Below, piece by piece: positions 61,378-64,000 of a DNA stretch of 64,000 bases (positions are counted from its first letter, which is position 1; each line of letters opens with the position of its first letter). This stretch comes from an uncultured Clostridia bacterium (GTDB lineage: Bacteria > Bacillota > Clostridia > Christensenellales > UBA1242): positions 186,001 through 250,000 of the forward strand of contig CAKVOE010000002.1 in NCBI GenBank assembly GCA_934778215.1, given 5' to 3'. The notes under the pieces are model-generated. The model made no database searches and was not told the origin of the DNA. It was given only the letters and a program-made list of their open reading frames with translations. Both the position numbers and the translations under genes were made by a program.

Positions 61378-62508
61378 TTACCTAAACTTCTTTTTTGGAA
61401 AAACTCTAAACAGTTTAGATTCTTTATTTTCTTCGTTAAAATAATATTTAACCTTTTTTTGCTCTTCTGCATTAATTTCTTTTATCATATTATAAAGAAT
61501 ATCAATCAACAGTTCCTTTAACTCCTTTCTCGAATCAATTTTTACTCTTACAAAGGGGTTAATAATTTTGTGAAGTACGCCATTTAGCCTAATAAATGGT
61601 GCTTGATTATAGGCATTTACAAACATTTGGTGTTCATGCCCGCTGTGCAAAATAAGTTTTCGCAAGTCATCACAGGTTAGTTTGCGGTTGCAAATATCCC
61701 TAATTTTGTTTTCTAATCGGTCTAACAAACCCTCTTCTTCGGGGTGGGTTATTCCTACCGTTATTTGCGTTGAAAAAATAAGGTCATAGGCTTTTAAATA
61801 TTCGGGCAACTCTATTGCTAATTTTTGCCTAATAAACTGCGGAATATAATTCTTTTTGGTGCCTGTTTCGTCAAAATATAGCCGTCCTTTAAGGTCCATT
61901 GTTACCACATGCACATTAGGATCGCTCATAATTTCTTCTTCTGACGGCTCTTTCTTTTTGCTTGCATTATTTTTGCTCTTTCTTGCGGGTTTGTCGTAAG
62001 GATATTTGTTATAAATTTGCTCCTCGCCCGTAAATTGCGTTTGAAGCAAGGTTTTGGCATTTGCATTTGCCCTTTCTATTTCTTCTGCACTTAAAGGTCT
62101 TTGTTGTTCGCTTTCTACACTTTTTGCGTTTTCATTTATCTCTTCGTCTTTATGAGGTTTTTTGCTTTGTAACTCTCTTAATGTTGCAAGTTTTTCTTCC
62201 TCTTGTAGTTTTTCTAATTTGTCGGTTGCATTACCAAAACAAACGGGCTCAACCAACTGTTTGCCGTTATTAAAATTGTTTTTAGGGAGCGGGGAAGACT
62301 CATAAATTACGCCGTCATCGCCTATTAGCACATCGTCCTTTCGAGGCCGACCCTTTTGGCGTTTTACCACCTCGCCATTTTTTAGCACATATTTTGGTTT
62401 TGGTGGCTTTGGTGCAATGGCATATTTTTCTTTTTCAAGCCTATCCGCTTTCATAAATGCCAAAATTCTCCCACTTTTTAATAACTTTTTTCTTCGGTTA
62501 TTCGTCAT
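61378..62508 (-). CDS. Basic protein with AT-hook-like motif
   Basis: 376 residues, AGGAGA site, 8 bp after the mnmG stop, so cotranscribed with mnmG. The N-terminus is basic, and residues ~50-60 read RQKGRPRKDD, a GRP core flanked by basic residues as in AT-hooks that bind AT-rich minor groove. The middle is acidic/low complexity (~80-185), and residues ~205-355 form a folded helical part (VHVVTMDLKGRLYF ... GHEHQMFVNAYNQAPF). No family recognised. A DNA-linked role near the origin is inference. Confidence 0.75.
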   Translation of the reverse strand: MTNNRRKKLLKSGRILAFMKADRLEKEKYAIAPKPPKPKYVLKNGEVVKRQKGRPRKDDVLIGDDGVIYESSPLPKNNFNNGKQLVEPVCFGNATDKLEKLQEEEKLATLRELQSKKPHKDEEINENAKSVESEQQRPLSAEEIERANANAKTLLQTQFTGEEQIYNKYPYDKPARKSKNNASKKKEPSEEEIMSDPNVHVVTMDLKGRLYFDETGTKKNYIPQFIRQKLAIELPEYLKAYDLIFSTQITVGITHPEEEGLLDRLENKIRDICNRKLTCDDLRKLILHSGHEHQMFVNAYNQAPFIRLNGVLHKIINPFVRVKIDSRKELKELLIDILYNMIKEINAEEQKKVKYYFNEENKESKLFRVFPKKKFR

Positions 62509-62516
62509 AACTTCTC

Positions 62517-64000
62517 CTATTTTATGTTAAATAACAGCACACTTATATCACTAGGACTAACTCCGCTAATTCTTGAAGCCTGACCAATTGTTAATGGTTT
62601 AATATCATTAAGTTTTTGCTGTGCTTCTAGCCTTAGTCCCCTAATGGTAGAGTAGTCTAATTCTCGGCTTAGCGGGCGGTTTTCTAACTTGCGATTTTTT
62701 TCTACCACCTGCAATTGCTTTTGAATATATCCTGAATATTTAACTTCAATATTTATCTCGTCAATAACGTCAATTGTAAAACCTTCAAACACATTAAAGG
62801 CATCATTTATAAGCCTTGCGCTCAAATTGGTTCGCTTTATTAAAGTTTCTACCGTAATACCCGTTACTACGGTTGCTTCGTTGTGTTCGGTCAAAAACTC
62901 GTTTAGTTCTTTTGTAGGCTTCATAATTTTTGCAAGAACTTTTTTTGCCCGTTCCATTTCGGCACATTTGTTTTTAAAGCGAGCATACCTTTCATCGGTT
63001 ACCAAACCAACCTTTTTGCCTATTTCTGTAAGTCGCATATCGGCATTGTCCTGTCGCAAAATTAAACGATATTCCGCTCTGCTGGTCATCATTCGGTAGG
63101 GTTCATTGGTACCCTTAGTTACTAAGTCATCTATAAGCACACCAATATAACTAGAATCTCTGGTTAGCACAATTTCTTCCTTGCCCCTGCAATACAAACT
63201 TGCATTAATACCCGCAACAATTCCTTGTGCGCCCGCTTCTTCATAACCGCTGGTACCATTTATTTGACCCGCTGTATAAACGCCTTTAACCTTTTTAAAC
63301 CCCAAAGTAGGAAAGAGGTCGGTGCAATCTATGGCATCATATTCAATAGCATAACCATATTTTAAAATAGCGGTTTTTTCTAATCCTGCTATGCTTGCAA
63401 CCATTTGGTTTTGAACGTCTTGTGGCATAGAAGTACTCATTCCTTGCAAGTATATGCTATCATTTTTGATGGTTTCTGGCTCCAAAAATAACTGATGACG
63501 GTCTTTGTCTTTAAACCTAACAATTTTGGTTTCTATGCTCGGACAGTACCTTGGCCCCACGCCAACAATGGTTCCGCTATACATTGGAGCCCGGTCTAGG
63601 TTATCCAAAATAATTTTGTGCGTTAATTGGTTTGTATATCCCAAATAGCAACTCAAAATATTTTTTGGCTTAAAGTCCGACATATACGAAAAGGTTTGAA
63701 TATTGTCTTCGCCCTTTTGCTCTACAAACTTAGAATAATCTATGGTATTGTGGTCTAAGCGTGGTGGAGTCCCCGTTTTAAACCTTACAATTTTAAAGCC
63801 TAATTTTACCAAACTTTGGGTTAGGTTTTTGCTGTTTTTAAAGCCCGCTGGTCCAGAATCTTTAATAATTTCGCCCGTAATTGTTCGACTGTTTAAATAT
63901 ACTCCCGTACAAATTACTACCGCTTTGGTTTTAAATTTTCTACCATCGGCTGTAACCACTCCGCAAACGCAACCATTTTCGGTCAAAATATCGCTTGCTT
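62517..64000 (-). CDS. mnmG: tRNA uridine 5-carboxymethylaminomethyl modification enzyme MnmG (5' end beyond window)
   Basis: About 494 residues of the usual ~625; the N-terminus with its dinucleotide-binding GxGxxG lies beyond the right edge. FKTGTPPRLDHNTIDYSKF and TSGYEEAGAQGIVAGINA are typical, with MMTSRAEYRLILRQDNADMRL and the C-terminal helical domain ending in IGQASRISGVSPSDISVL. MnmG, with MnmE, places cmnm5 at U34 of tRNAs. The gene is usually near oriC in Bacillota, which agrees with parAB here. Confidence 0.96.
   Translation of the reverse strand, partial: ASDILTENGCVCGVVTADGRKFKTKAVVICTGVYLNSRTITGEIIKDSGPAGFKNSKNLTQSLVKLGFKIVRFKTGTPPRLDHNTIDYSKFVEQKGEDNIQTFSYMSDFKPKNILSCYLGYTNQLTHKIILDNLDRAPMYSGTIVGVGPRYCPSIETKIVRFKDKDRHQLFLEPETIKNDSIYLQGMSTSMPQDVQNQMVASIAGLEKTAILKYGYAIEYDAIDCTDLFPTLGFKKVKGVYTAGQINGTSGYEEAGAQGIVAGINASLYCRGKEEIVLTRDSSYIGVLIDDLVTKGTNEPYRMMTSRAEYRLILRQDNADMRLTEIGKKVGLVTDERYARFKNKCAEMERAKKVLAKIMKPTKELNEFLTEHNEATVVTGITVETLIKRTNLSARLINDAFNVFEGFTIDVIDEINIEVKYSGYIQKQLQVVEKNRKLENRPLSRELDYSTIRGLRLEAQQKLNDIKPLTIGQASRISGVSPSDISVLLFNIK

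Overview
The window is AT-rich bacterial chromosome with tightly packed genes, strong Shine-Dalgarno sites (AGGAG/GGGGA) and many TTGACA-17-TATAAT promoters. The gene content fits a low-GC, anaerobic, gut-type Bacillota (Clostridia-like) lineage: rubrerythrin, a SpoIID-type amidase, a PdaB-like deacetylase, Soj/Spo0J (ParA/ParB) with Bacillus-type parS sites, MtaB, a MnmG gene near parAB, and several Cys-anchored lipoproteins. A species cannot be named from the sequence alone. Most housekeeping genes lie on the minus strand. With parAB, a parS cluster and mnmG at the right, this suggests that oriC lies beyond the right edge and that the fork moves leftward through the window.

Layout. 1-6.7 kb: a cut-off lipoprotein, a zinc-ribbon membrane protein, a large collagen-repeat lipoprotein, UPF0371 and a BRO-type antirepressor-like gene. 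6.9-16.7 kb: a very long protein with a sigma-factor-like N-terminus, a lipoprotein with a 36-bp tandem duplication, a HAM1-ASCH fusion, a histidine phosphatase, SpoIID and RecD2. 17-28 kb: Ca2+/Na+ antiporter, rubrerythrin pair, MacB-like ABC transporter, a 58-aa conserved-looking micro-protein, TtcA-like enzyme, ABC-F ATPase and GlmM. 28-40 kb: an orphan HExxH protein, MscL with a long tail, AsnS, then rpsU, HIT, mtaB, rsmE and ychF, an alpha/beta hydrolase, a second, atypical ABC-F and YbaK. 40-50 kb: a 16-Cys basic protein, an ABC exporter whose ATPase domain has lost its motifs, a DUF805 protein, then a six-gene minus-strand operon (ftsH, two membrane proteins, signal peptidase I, degV, lipoprotein) joined by repeated TAATG overlaps, and CvpA.

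50.2-52.0 kb is a 1.8-kb gene-free island carrying six perfect copies of parS (TGTTTCACGTGAAACA), flanked by two copies of a 16-bp repeat and containing a GAAC-N4-GTTC SOS-box-like palindrome. It is the presumptive centromere loaded by the ParB encoded 1.6 kb away. 52-64 kb: an unknown gene, parB-parA, tRNA-Arg(UCG), ndk, a zinc-ribbon membrane protein, three or four lineage-specific hypotheticals, pdaB-like/ssb, and an AT-hook-like gene downstream of the 5'-truncated mnmG.

The most unusual items are the parS island and its embedded motifs, the sigma-like giant protein, the ATPase-dead ABC exporter, the Cys-rich basic protein, the orphan metallopeptidase-like protein, the HAM1-ASCH fusion, three genes whose promoters predict leaderless mRNAs, and a recurrent TTTTTAACA/TGTTAAAAA inverted motif in intergenic DNA. 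No CRISPR array, insertion sequence, rRNA or intact prophage was seen.
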